Positions 1 through 10,150 of a stretch of 64,000 bases of DNA are shown here, piece by piece (within the stretch, counting starts at the first letter, position 1; the number at the start of each line of letters is the position of its first letter). Source of the stretch: Amborella trichopoda (Eukaryota > Streptophyta > Magnoliopsida > Amborellales > Amborellaceae); contig NW_006499810.1 of NCBI RefSeq assembly GCF_000471905.2, forward strand, positions 4,640,357 to 4,704,356. Direction: 5' to 3'. Both the position numbers and the translations under genes were made by a program. The notes under the pieces were generated by a model, which saw nothing but the letters and a program-made list of their open reading frames with translations, was not told where the DNA came from and ran no database searches.

Positions 1-510
1 AGTGCTGAGTGAGGGATGTGATTGAGAGGAGAGGGCATAAGTACCCCCCCTCAAGGTAAGTGGCAGCCCAACTCTCATGTAGTTTGACAAGTGGTGAACA
101 CCACCCATGCACATCAGTGCTGCACATGGAGTTACGCCCACCGTGTTGTCCCCCCGTTCACTCGCGGCGTTATGCTCTCGCTGCCACGCGTACACTGCCA
201 TGCTCTCTTCTATCATCGCACACTCTCCTTATCACAACGCTCGTCTCCTTCCTATATCCGTGTGCTTCTCCTTCCTATCGCCGCAGTCTTCTCGTTCCTA
301 TCGTCGCACGCTTCTCCATTCTATCACCGTGCACTTCTCCTTCCTATAGCCGTGCACTTCTCCTTCCTATCTAAGCATGCTTCTCTTCTTCTTTCTCTTC
401 AATTTCGTGCGCACACTGTCGTGTGCCTTCCCCTGCCGTGCGTGCCCCTTTCCTTCCCTCCTTTTCCCGTCGTGCAAACTATTCGACTAGAAAAAATCGA
501 GGTCGTTACA
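1..510 (-). repeat. partial 3' LTR of the Tekay element
   Basis: The LTR edge is at 510. On the minus strand it opens TGTAACGACCTC directly after the polypurine tract. Only the first 510 bases of this LTR (its U3 start) are in the window. The plus strand is pyrimidine-rich. Short plus-strand ORFs here are by-products of that composition. Confidence 0.8.
242..379. repeat. 23-bp tandem repeat in the LTR
   Basis: A CTTCTCCTTCCTA-type core starts at 265, 288, 311, 334 and 357, with a related copy near 242. The spacing is exactly 23 bases, with substitutions between units. It lies in the U3 part of the Tekay LTR. Confidence 0.75.
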
Positions 511-529
511 CCATCCCCCCCTTAAAAAG
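511..529 (-). other. polypurine tract of the Tekay element
   Basis: The minus strand reads CTTTTTAAGGGGGGGATGG and abuts the LTR edge at 510. This is the expected place and composition for the plus-strand primer of reverse transcription. Confidence 0.75.
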
Positions 530-548
530 GATTTTTTCCTCAAAATCG

Positions 549-1930
549 TCAATCGAATAAATGGGGGTACTTAGCTCGGATTTCATCTTCTCGCTCCCAT
601 GTCGATTCTTCCCTCAAATGCTATTGCCATAAAACCCAGACCAGGGGAATTTCATTGTTGAGCAAAACTTGAACCCTTCTATCCAAAATCTCAATTGGCT
701 GCTCAACATAAGTTAAGTCTTCCCTGATAGGCATCGGCTTATACTTCAAGCCGTGGGAGGGATCGGGCTAATACTTTCTTAATAATGAAACATGGAAAAC
801 ATCGTGAATATTGGCCAACTCAGGCGGTAAGGCAAGTCGATATGCCACGACTCTAATTTTCTCTAATATTTCAAAGGGTTTGATGAATCGCGGACTTAGC
901 TTTCCTTTCTTGCCAAACCTCATAATTCCCTTTGTTGGCGACACCTTTAAAAGACCCGATCACCAACTTAAAATTTGAGGTCCCTTCGACAATTACTGGA
1001 ATAACGTTTCTGCCGACTCTGAGCTGTTTTGAGCCTTTCTCGAATTAAGGAAATCTTTTCCGATGTCATTTGAACAATTTTCGACCCTAGCAGTCTCCTT
1101 TCGCCTACTTCTTCCCAACACACTAAGGGTCTGCATTTCCTCCCATACAGGGCCTCAAAAGGTGCCATTTGAATACTGGCATGGAAACTGTTGTTATAAG
1201 CAAATTCTATTAAAGGTAAGTGACTATCTCAGTTTCCTTTAAAGTCTGTAACACAAACCCTCAACATATTTTTTAAGGTCTAAATGGTCCTTTCTGACTG
1301 GCCATCAGTCTGGGGGTGAAAAACAGTACTAAAAGTGAGTCCCATCCCCAAGACTGTTTGTAGACTGCTCCAAAACCTTGAAGTAAATCTTGAGACCTTG
1401 TCAGACACAATACTAACAGGTACCCCATGCAGTCTTACTATCTCTTTAATATACAACTGAGGCAGTTTATCCAGGGTATAGGTAATGCGGACCGGTAAGA
1501 AATGGGCTGCCTTAGTTAGTCGGTCGACGATAAACCAAACACTGTCATGCCCAATGCCTGATCTTGTCAACCCAAACACAAAATCAATAGTGATATGTTC
1601 CCACTTCGATTCAGGCACAAGCAAGGGTTGTAACAGCTCAATAGGTCTTTGGTGTTCAACCTTTACTTCCTGACAGTTTAGAAATTTAGAAACAAATTGT
1701 GCCACTACCCTCTTCATGTTATTTCCTCAGAAAGTCTTCTTTAAATTCTGATACGTTTTTGTGCTTTCTAGGTGTACAGTATAACGGGAGTGGTGTGCCA
1801 CTTCTAAAATGACCCTCTTAATATTCTCATTATTTGGGACACATACTAGTTCTCTAAATCTTAACAAATCATCACTGCCGAGAGAAAAATCCTCCTTTCT
1901 GTCCTGTTTTAATTCATCTAGGATTTTCAT
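549..1930 (-). pseudogene. Tekay integrase with C-terminal chromodomain
   Basis: Integrase joins the cDNA copy to host DNA, and the chromodomain is thought to steer it to marked chromatin. The zinc-binding part (about 1930-1720) keeps its His pair, but the first Cys is Phe in SKFLNCQ. The core (1717-1280) keeps all three acidic residues, in TIDFV, VSDKVSRF and GQSERTI. The C-terminal part continues through APFEALYGRKC (1168-968). At about 830-549 a chromodomain reads [11 protein letters not shown], then LDRRVQVLLNNEIPLVWVLW and STWERE. The frame ends at a TGA at 549-551. Breaks include a Trp codon turned TGA near 1227 and stops in the chromodomain. Confidence 0.88.
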
Positions 1931-2149
1931 AAGCTAGGGGTATGTCTTTTGTACTACCTGAATCTGTTGAAAGAGCTAAGGTTCCACTCTTACACCTACA
2001 ATTATTTCTGCCCCAAAACTAGAGGGTAAAGTCGGGTGCCACTCCACTACATCTTTTATCAGTTTCTTCTCTCGGGCCATCATATAGGCTATTGATATCA
2101 AGGGTTTCCTGCTCAAAGCGTCGGCCACTACATTTATCTTGCTTGGTTG

Positions 2150-2800
2150 GTAATTGATGGTGTAGTCATAGTCTTTTTGTAGGTCTGTCCATCTTCTTTA
2201 TCTCATATTCAACTACTTTTGAGAAAATAATACTTGAGGCTCTTATGGTTTGTGAATACCTTAAACTGGGCTCCATAGAGATAATGTCTCCAAACCTTAA
2301 GGAAAAGGCCACGACCACGAGTTCTAAGTCATGAGTTGCGTAATTTTGCTCATGCGGTGTTAATTGTCTAAAGGCATAGCGATAACTTTCCCGTGCTGCA
2401 TTAACACACACCCCAGTCCCTTATGAGAAGCATCAGTGTATACCACAAAGCCTTCGTTTCCTTCGGGTAAGGTTAGTATTGGGATCATAGTCAATCTCTT
2501 CTTTATTTCTTAGAAAACACTTGGGCCCCTTGGAGTTGGTCAAAAAGGTCATCAATTCTTGGCAAGGGGTTCTTATTCTTTACAGTGACCCGGTTCAGCT
2601 GTCGATAGTCCATACAAAGCCTCAAAGGCCCATCTTTCTTTTTCACAAATAAGGCAAGTGCACCTCAGAGTGACACACTAGGTCGACTGAAACCTTTCTC
2701 TAGTAACTCTTGTGATTGTTCTTTTAACTCCTTCAGTTCAGCTGGGGCCATCCTATAAGGATCTTTGGAAATGGGAACAGTACCAGGAATCACATCTATC
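2150..2800 (-). pseudogene. Tekay RT/RNase H with the RT core deleted
   Basis: The minus strand encodes the RT N-terminal segment ([10 protein letters not shown], then [19 protein letters not shown], to [14 protein letters not shown] at about 2700-2510). Within about 40 bases it jumps to the connection/RNase H segment (LPEGNEGFVVYTDASHKG, AFRQLTPHEQNYATHDLEL). The palm region with the catalytic Tyr-x-Asp-Asp motif, normally a couple of hundred residues between these points, is absent. RNase H keeps the YTDAS and HDLEL signatures. Stops and frame changes are present throughout. This copy cannot make reverse transcriptase. Confidence 0.85.
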
Positions 2801-3026
2801 TCAAATTCTATTTCTTGACCGGTGGCAGAGAGGTTAACTCTTCAGGAAAGACCTCCAGATACTCTCTCACCACTGGTATTTCTTCTAACTTGGACTGGAC
2901 ATCCCCTTTTTCCACTACGTAAGTTAGATACCCAACACATCTTTTAGCCAGTAAATGGGAAACCCGAATAGCCGAAATAAAATGTAGAGGGGAAACATCC
3001 TTGACGTCAATAAAGTTTAATTCAAG

Positions 3027-3410
3027 CTAATTTGGGCATCTAAGGGTTACAGTCTTATCACAGTAATTTACTGTGGCATGGTATGTGGACAACCCATCAA
3101 TGCCAAAAATGACTTCAAAATCTTGGATGTCTAACAGAATTAAATCTATAGGCAGCATACACCCTTCAAGCAAAACCTCATAGTATTTATAAACAATACC
3201 AGTTTTTATAGATTCTCCCATAGGTGTGCATACTACCAAAGTCCACTCAAGTTGTACAGGTTTAACATTCATATTGTATGCAAAATGTGATGCAACAAAA
3301 AGTGAGAGGAAACATGATCAAGATTCAGAATTCTAACTTCTACATCACAAATTAAAAGCATACCTCTAGTCTCCGAAGTTGAGGCTAAATCTTCCTCTCC
3401 TCCAGGTACA
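3027..3410 (-). pseudogene. Tekay aspartic protease (retropepsin-like)
   Basis: The C-terminal half (3272-3027) is well preserved, with the family signature DFEVIFGIDGLSTYHATV (normally near DVILGMDWLS) and the DKTVTLRCP strand. Upstream the segment starting MLLICDVEV is present, but the active-site loop, normally like DPGATHSF, is scrambled to LDHVSSHF. The catalytic Asp context is therefore lost or frame-shifted. The protease would have cut the Gag-Pol polyprotein. It lies between the zinc knuckles and RT, the usual order. Confidence 0.8.
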
Positions 3411-3502
3411 ACAGCCCATCCCTAGGTTCCTAGCATTGACTTGTTTCTGATTATTGGGCAATCCCTAGTCAGGTGGCCTGACTTGCCACACTTGAAGCAT
3501 GC

Positions 3503-4020
3503 TTACGTCTTCAGCCAGCACTTGGAAGCCACGTGACCCTGGTTCTCACAGGAGGCACTATGCACTGGCTGGTTCTGTTCAATGCCACCATAGGAGGTCT
3601 TCAGAGTCTCACCACTTCTCTGATCTCTTTTACCTTGCGAGTATCTTGAAGGTGGAGGTTTTACCTTCTTCTTTTTCGACCTCATCACTGAGCAGCCTTC
3701 GACTTGGTGGCCATGTCTGCCACAACCAAAACATGCTCCTGTTCTCCGATAGCACTCGGTCACGAGGTGGATGTTCAGCCTGCAGTATGAGCATGATGAG
3801 CGCTGGTTCTCCTTCACATCCCCCAGAAAAATGCTCTGAACCTTAACTGCACCTGGTTGAGCCCGTCCCCTAGAGGGCTGACGAACCCTCTTACCAACAT
3901 TTCCAAATGGCGAGGGTCTTATTCTACCTTTTATTCTCAATTAGAACTCCCCAAAATCTTTCTCGTCCTGAGCCATGGCCCCGAAAGTCTTGAAAAATTT
4001 CCCAAGGGCGTCTATATTCT
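3503..4020 (-). pseudogene. Tekay Gag C-terminus with CCHC zinc knuckles
   Basis: The minus-strand frame from 3940 has a CCHC zinc knuckle, CFGCGRHGHQVEGC, preceded by a degenerate knuckle (CSYCRLNIHLVTEC) and followed by Lys-rich sequence. A second knuckle near the end (CENQGHVASKC) lacks the first Cys spacing. Gag packages element RNA. Only about 190 bases separate this frame from the PBS, so the several-hundred-residue Gag core normally found upstream has been deleted. Confidence 0.82.
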
Positions 4021-4128
4021 CATTGCTGGAAGCCTCATTGTTGATACGGGTGCACTAAGTTACTAATCTACTCAAAACTATTCTAAAGATACTTTTAAAC
4101 TCCCTAGGCTAAGAATTATATCCTGGCT

Positions 4129-4140
4129 GCTCTGATATCA
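4129..4140 (-). other. tRNA-iMet primer binding site, Tekay element
   Basis: The minus strand reads TGATATCAGAGC, one base from the usual initiator-Met PBS TGGTATCAGAGC. It lies four bases inside the LTR edge at 4145 and fixes the element's orientation. Confidence 0.8.
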
Positions 4141-5044
4141 TAACTGTCATGACCCCATCCCCTGAACCCTACCATCGTAAACTAGGGGGTGACAAAGTGC
4201 GGGATCGGGACCAGAGGTTGTGTACGTCACTCAAGTGGGAGTGCATCAACACATGTTTGGAGGGAGGAATCAAAGAAAACCGTGAGAAATAAATAGAAAC
4301 TCATCCATCAAGCACTGAAAACTGAATAAATTAAAACCATTTAACTTTCATTCAACTCCCAAAAGTCTTTACAATATAGTTTAAGGCCTACAAGCCTAAC
4401 ATACATCAAAACATTATAGTGGCCTCGCCAAAAACACTTATTAAGCAGGAAGGAAAATCTCTGACAGGTCTAAACTCCAAGCGCTTGCTATCACCGGTGT
4501 TCTGCTCGCCACTAACAATTAGGCACTGTCACTCTACACAGAAAATGAATGGAGTGAACTATAAGCTCAATAAGTAGATCATTGCCCTTTCATTCCGCCT
4601 ATATGTATATACATAATAACATGCCCATGGTTCGTCAGAATCGCCTCACAGAGTAAGGTCGCACATCAGAGCACATATAAATGTTGTATAAAGAGGGTAA
4701 GATTCAGTTAATGGAGAATTACTTGTCCTCAAGATGACATCTATCTTTATGCATATCACAGTTATAGTCAAATTTTCATACAGAATACTAAATTCAGACA
4801 AGCAGAACATATATAGTTACTACCAAAGTAGAAGCCACATCGATCAGGCTAAGCTATTCTTGAACTTTGTACTTCTACCCTCATTCAAGAGGGAAGACAA
4901 TGACAAGTGGGGGCTCCACTTCGTAATTCCCTCACTCACGCACACAATCCCCAGCCAGCTTTGGGAGTTTTCAATAGGCGGCGCCATTACAAGACACGAC
5001 CCTCTCCTTACGACCTCAGGCAGGAGGGCATTACACTACCATTA

Positions 5045-5420
5045 GAGAACCCAATGCATAGTGCCTATGACAATTGGGGGCCGCGACTCTCCTACTTATA
5101 TACAGTCACATCTCGACTCCACTCCTTTCATAGGAGTCGCGGTACAGTATACCCAACTACTAATAGGAAACCCATTGTGTAGTGGTCATATCACAGAATA
5201 TCAGTTTTCATATAATAGAGTCAAAATATTCACTACTAATCGAGGACCCATTGTGTAGAGGTCACGATAAAACAGTACCAATATAACAAAATCATAGTAT
5301 CCACTACCAATGAAAGACCCATTGTAGCGGTCAGATATCAGTATTTATATAACAGTATCACAAAGTTCACTACTAATGGAGGACCCATTGTGTAGCATTC
5401 ATGACAAATATATCAATATT
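5045..5420. repeat. tandem repeat in the Tekay LTR, unit about 75-80 bp
   Basis: Units share a motif near GGACCCATTGTGTAG followed by a CATAACAGTATC-like tail. Copies are near 5050, 5165, 5245, 5315 and 5380. They are diverged in length and sequence. Confidence 0.65.
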
Positions 5421-5439
5421 CATTTAATAGAATCCCAGG

Positions 5440-5930
5440 TCATATTCACAGTATCGCAGTATGACAGTATCAGTATCATAAAATGATAGTGTCAATATCA
5501 CATAATGATAGTATCAATATCACAGAATAAGCGTATCAATATTACAGAATGACAGTATTAATGTCACAGAATAACAATATCAGTATCACCTTTTAATAGC
5601 ATCAGTATTACAAAATGACAGTATTAATGTCATAGAATAACAATATCAGTATCGCCTTTTAATAGCGTCAGTATTATAGAATGACAGTGTTAATGTCATA
5701 GAATAATAATATCTCGCCTTTTTATAGCATCCGTATTACAGAGTGACAGTGTTAATGTCTCAGAATAATATCAGTATCGCCTTTTAACAACATATGTATT
5801 ACAGAATGACAATATTAATGTCACAGAATAACAATATTAGTATCGCCTTTTAATAGCGTCAGTATTACAGAATGACAGTGCTAATGTCACAGAATAACAA
5901 TATCAGTATCATGTTAAAACAATATCAATA
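5440..5930. repeat. AT-rich tandem repeat, unit about 65 bp
   Basis: A unit built around ATGACAGTATTAATGTCA and ATCGCCTTTTAATAGCGT recurs about five to seven times. It is preceded by shorter GATAGTATCAATATCACA-like copies. It is internal to the Tekay LTR. Confidence 0.7.
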
Positions 5931-6669
5931 TTATATGATCACATTATCAAAGTCACAGAATCTCAGTGTCGAGGTCATATTTCCTACAATTCGAGGTATT
6001 GACATTCGATCAAAACTAGGGTCATAACTTTCAATTTGTTTTGAATTTAAAGATGGTTCCAAAACAAATTTTACACTAAACACATCAGTATTTCAAACGG
6101 GGAGGGTTGAAAGCAATTGGACCTCGTTTACCCCCTCAAAAGTTTGAGAAAATGGAGACATTCCATCATAAATCTTTTATACAGTAAAAACAGTGACATG
6201 TCTTTAAAATTTACTCTATAACTCACAATCAAAAAGAAATTTCAAAAAGTGCTCAACATGTGGATTAAAGCTTACTCATGAACCGTTCAAATGGCAGTGG
6301 TTAGGAAGAAAATTGACCCGTTTGGTTTAGCGAAAATCCATGGCGGCAGAGGTGTCAATGTTGAAGTTTATAGAAAGCTCTCCATAGTGACATATTGTCA
6401 CAATTAATCATATAACTCTCAAATTAGGGAGGATTTCAAAATTTTCTAAACATGTGATTTTAAGCTAACTCATAAATATTTCCAATATCAGTGGTTTGGA
6501 AGAAAATGGACCTCATTTGGTCGGTCAAAGTTAGTGACATCAAAGACATCAGTTTTGTGGTTTGGTAAAAACTGTCCATAGTGACCTACTGGCATGTTTC
6601 GAAGTATAGCTTTACATACATAAGAATCAGAGCAATATGTGAGTATGAATATTGATATAGACTCACTTG

Positions 6670-7060
6670 TGGACTGCAATCTAACTCTCTGGGGATAAAA
6701 TGGTCAAGACCGGCAAGGGGTTCAGGTGGGAAGGCCGACTTCATTGGGGACTAAGGGACAATTGTGCTTCTCTTACAGGTGAAAAATAGTACTCAATAGA
6801 GAACATATTCATTAAAAATGAGCCAACTCCTAGAGGATAGGATAGCTAGGTGTTAAGCAGACCCACTGGGGTCGCAGTAATAAGAATGACCCTGACTCCT
6901 TTGGGGATAAGGGACTACAACACAGGTATGACTCCTACTGAGGATGAGAAGTCATGGCCTGGGTGGAACGACCTGGGTACCACTCCAGTGGGGAGGTCAT
7001 GGTCAGGGTGCAACTCCGTTGGAGATAATAGTAGTAAAACACGCACAGCTTTAGCATGGC
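6670..7060. repeat. imperfect repeats in the 3' region of element A
   Basis: Motifs like CCCCAATGGAGTCAGGGTCAT (minus strand) recur at irregular spacing of about 45-50 bases. A related stretch occurs in element B near 47590-47690, which assigns this DNA to A rather than to the Tekay LTR. Confidence 0.55.
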
Positions 7061-7079
7061 GGCTCGTGGCAACGAATTG

Positions 7080-7270
7080 CTGAGGACATAGTCGGTGCTA
7101 GACACAGCGAACATTATTTCTTGAACACTCAGCCGGCATTGAGGTTGTTAAAAGCGTAGCCGGCGCTGAGCACAACCAACATTATTTTTTGAACACTCTG
7201 TCGGCGTTGAGTTTTTTAAATTCAGCAGACGACGAGTTGTTAAAAACATAGCCAACGCTGGGTATGGATT
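7080..7270. repeat. distal array of the antisense-promoter region, element A
   Basis: About five units have cores such as AGCCGGCGCTGAGC and GTCGGCGTTGAG, separated by GTTAAAAGC- or CATTATTTTTTGAACACTC-type spacers of roughly 45-60 bases. Element B has the same array at about 47130-47480. Confidence 0.65.
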
Positions 7271-7289
7271 AGTGTTCGGGCCTTAACCC

Positions 7290-7468
7290 GAGCTCGACCT
7301 GGTCCCGATCTCTATTGCATAAGATTTTATGGGCGGCGATAAAATTCTACTCGAGCCTCGGGTCAAAGCCCGACCCGGTTCGACCCATTATTGTTTGACA
7401 TTCTAGTAGGCAGCTGGCATTCCCTGTTTGTGAAGGACATTTGAGGGAAGTTTCACCTATATAAAGGA
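7290..7468 (+). promoter_or_regulatory. antisense promoter-like region with TATA box, element A
   Basis: A strong TATA box, TATATAAAGG, lies at 7459-7468 on the plus strand, antisense to this element's gag-pol. Upstream at 7363-7377 is TCAAAGCCCGACCCG. Element B carries the same 15 bases in the equivalent antisense place (47099-47113, complement). The intervening CATTTGAGGG is also shared. In B this region lies upstream of the antisense plant-mobile-domain ORF, so I infer a promoter for that ORF. No transcript evidence is available. Confidence 0.6.
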
Positions 7469-8034
7469 GGGTAGCCCCCATTTTCATTGTTTCATGAAAG
7501 AAAAGACAACTTGAGGTAAAAATTGTTTTTAACAGTGAGGGTGAGGTTTTTTGGTGAGAGCTTTGGGGAGCACACAGGGTATTCCAACAGTATTGGCAAG
7601 AGTTTACCGGTAAGCAAGGACAAGTTCTAGCTAAGGAAAAGAAAATGCTAGTAGAGACGGTCGTGCTTTGCTGGAGTTGCAGGAGTTTGCAGTAGGAAGA
7701 GAGAGTTTCACCGGGGAAACAGGGAACTCCGTCTGTGGTTTTGAGGGTTCTGGAGAAGGAAATAAGGTGCAATAAAGGGCTTCCTACGGTCTTTCGCTGG
7801 TTTTTTGGCAGTTTTCCAACGAGTGCGCAGAAGAGGTGAAGTTTTCCCAGTGGGTCAGAGAAAGGATGCAGAGGGTTTTCGACAGTGGAAGGGAGTTTCT
7901 TGCAAGGACCCGAAGGGTCGTGAGGAGATGGACCATCGCTAATGGTGATGGTTATAGGAGGAAAACGAGGGGTCTCAGGAGCCGAGGAGAGGCAAAAATC
8001 GAAGAGTCACCGGGAGGTGAACAGTCACAATGGT

Positions 8035-8230
8035 GAGAAGTTTTAAAATGCGACCGGCGTTGACTTATAATACAAAGTAGGCGCTAGGCATTAAAAGCAC
8101 AGCCGGCGCTGACCTTCTAGAAACACAACTAGCGTTGATCCTCAAGAAAGACCGCTGACGCTGGAAGTTGGAAGCACAGTTGGCACTAACCTTTGAAAGA
8201 CACCGCTGACACTAGTCTCTCATGGCTCTT
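8035..8230. repeat. proximal array of the antisense-promoter region, element A
   Basis: About five units of 35-45 bases have cores such as GACCGGCGTTGAC, AGCCGGCGCTGACC and CCGCTGACGCTGG. It matches the array at 46000-46265 in element B, which sits just upstream of the antisense ORF start there. Confidence 0.65.
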
Positions 8231-8250
8231 ATCAGTGCATAGTCAGCGTC

Positions 8251-8595
8251 ATGATGCGCAGGATGTTGCTCACGTGTGGCAATGAGTTGTATGTAAGGAT
8301 TGTTGCGCACGGCGATGAGTCACATGCGGTGATGTTCACGAACGGTGTTGACTTGGGTAGGCAAAGGGTGGGGACCAATGGTAAGGCCTGGCTTCTGATG
8401 CCCGTTGGAAGCCAAGTCCTCCAGCACAACAGTGAAGTCACTGTTGTTCTGTGGGAGGGCATTCCCTGTGAGCAGGGTATGCTCTCTATCATAGGCCAGT
8501 TCCTTACTAGAGAAGTCTGCTTTGTATGCTTGATATACTTGTCAAATGAATTGAAGCTGACTCGGAAATGGTTGGCTTCTTCTTTGGGCTTGTAA
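8251..8595 (+). CDS. unrecognised 114-residue ORF, antisense in element A
   Basis: I do not recognise this protein. The ORF opens with MMRRMLL and has an even spread of hydrophobic and polar residues suggestive of beta structure (ELYVRIVAHGDE, then GKAWLLMPVGSQVL, then VTVVLWEG). There is no signal peptide or membrane segment. It starts right after the proximal array and about 800 bases downstream of the antisense TATA box. In element B the plant-mobile-domain ORF starts at that same relative place, but the two sequences do not look alike. A chance ORF is possible, since the opposite strand is also open for 132 codons. Confidence 0.3.
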   Translation: MMRRMLLTCGNELYVRIVAHGDESHAVMFTNGVDLGRQRVGTNGKAWLLMPVGSQVLQHNSEVTVVLWEGIPCEQGMLSIIGQFLTREVCFVCLIYLSNELKLTRKWLASSLGL

Positions 8596-8900
8596 CCATC
8601 CTCTTGCAAGTGGTTTTGCTTCTTCTTCATGATGAGGGTGTTTCTTTTTTTCCTCTAACCATCTTCTTATCCTCAGATGCAAGAGCAACATTGCGAGTGT
8701 CAACTGTTTTCTTTTCTTCAGATGCAAGGGATTTGTAACTTCCCGAATAATGGGCTTTTGTTTGTAACTTGTAACTCCTTTTAATGCAACAAAAAGAGTT
8801 AAGCTTTGTTTGGACTCTCTTGCTCGCTTTCTCTTTATCATCCTCCTAACATTTTTTACTTTTGCGCTCTGGGTCATTTTTTTTTTTTCTTGAGTATGCA

Positions 8901-10150
8901 TCATGGGTAGTATTTCTTTAAATATCATACATTGATAGGGGGCATTACCTCCTCGCCATCAGGATGTGCCAGTATGTAGGCTCCATTTGGTGAAACTTTC
9001 TTAACTATAAAAGGACCTTCCCATTTGGGCTCAAACTTCCCTTTACGCCAGCCATGCATAACAATCAGCCTATTGACAGCTACAACCAGATCGCCACGGG
9101 CGAATGAGCGGACCTTGACTGACTTGTCAAAAGCCTTCTTCATTCTCCTCTGATTGAGCTCGAGGTTCTACTGAGCCTCTAACCTCTTTTCATCGAGTGC
9201 ATCTAATTCTCATTACCGAGGTTTGACTCTCTTATCTTTGGTTAGTCCTTGATATATATCGACACGTCGTGAAGAGATTTGAATTTCAAGGGGTAAAACT
9301 GCTTCGCCCCCAAAGACTACGGAACAAGGAGTGGAATCGGTGGCATTTCGTGTGGTACTAAGATAGGCCCACAAGGCTTCGGGGAGTTTCTCATGTCAGT
9401 TCTTCTTCGTCTTTGATACCGATTTCCTTAAAATGTTGCACAGGGTCTTATTGAATGTTTCAGCTAATCCGTTGGTTCGAGGGTGGAACTGGTTAACCTA
9501 GCGATCAATGTGATTACTTCTGAACTGAGGGCCATTGTCCGATATAATCCGGTCAGGAACTCCAAACCGATATATGATATGATGTCCCACGAAATTAGCT
9601 ATTGTGGTCCCAGGAACTTGCTTAAGGGGGACCTCTTCAGCCCACTTGGGGAAGTAATTTGTTGCGGCTAGAATAAAAACGTGACCCATTGTCGAAGGAG
9701 GGTCAATGGGCCCTACAATATCCATCCCCCATTGTGAGAAGGGCCATGATGCCACTGTACGGTGTAAGGGTTCTGAAGGCTGGTGAACAAGGCTTGAATG
9801 GATTTGGCAAACCTGATATTTCTTAGCATAGTTTAAGGAATCAACAATCATCGAAGGTCAATAGTACCCCAATCTGTGTATCCGTTCATAGAGCTTGGGA
9901 CCGGACTAATACAATCCACATATGCCTGAGCGTACTTCTTCCAGGACCGTATTTGCCTCTTGTGTGTCAACACATCTAAGAAGAATGACGTCAAATGACC
10001 GTATGAAGAGAGCCCCTCCTTCAAGGATGGTATACTTGGTAAACATTCATCGCATGCTGTTGTGCTCAGCACGGTCCTCCACAAGTCTACCATGTCTTAA
10101 AAAATTAGTGATGGGCTCTCTCCAATCTTCTACCTGTTCAATTTCTGCGC
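8901..10150 (-). pseudogene. Tat element A integrase
   Basis: The integrase part of pol ends at a TGA at 8901-8903 after LKKYYP, as in element C (55655). From right to left it has a zinc-binding remnant (about 10090-9800), a core (9851-9498) and a C-terminal domain (9143-8925, with WEGPFIVKKV). The HHCC finger is broken: RSGICGLVRS replaces the His-bearing HxGxCGxH pattern. Core motifs GMDIVGPID and ISDNGPQF are present. A short deletion after SNHIDR leaves 25 residues, including a stop, between the second Asp and the Glu instead of 35. It is not functional. Confidence 0.87.

Larger units (their letters stand above)
1..6650 (-). mobile_element. Ty3/Gypsy chromovirus, Tekay type, defective
   Basis: A minus-strand LTR retrotransposon read from right to left. 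Its order is 5' LTR (4145 to about 6650), PBS, gag zinc knuckles, protease, RT remnant, RNase H, integrase, chromodomain, polypurine tract and 3' LTR (510 down past base 1). The chromodomain after integrase and the long repeat-rich LTR fit the Tekay/Del clade. The left LTR runs off the window. The right LTR is cut where Tat element A begins, and that junction is placed only to within about 50 bases. The gag core and the RT catalytic core are deleted, so the copy is non-autonomous. Confidence 0.88.
4145..6650 (-). repeat. 5' LTR of the Tekay element, right end missing
   Basis: The LTR starts on the plus strand as TGTCATGACCCC at 4145. It runs through AT-rich sequence and two tandem arrays to about 6650, where the flavour changes to the 3' region of Tat element A. 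Sequence matching bases 1-510 is not found at the right end, so the U3 start is deleted. I see no ORF of note inside. Confidence 0.72.
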
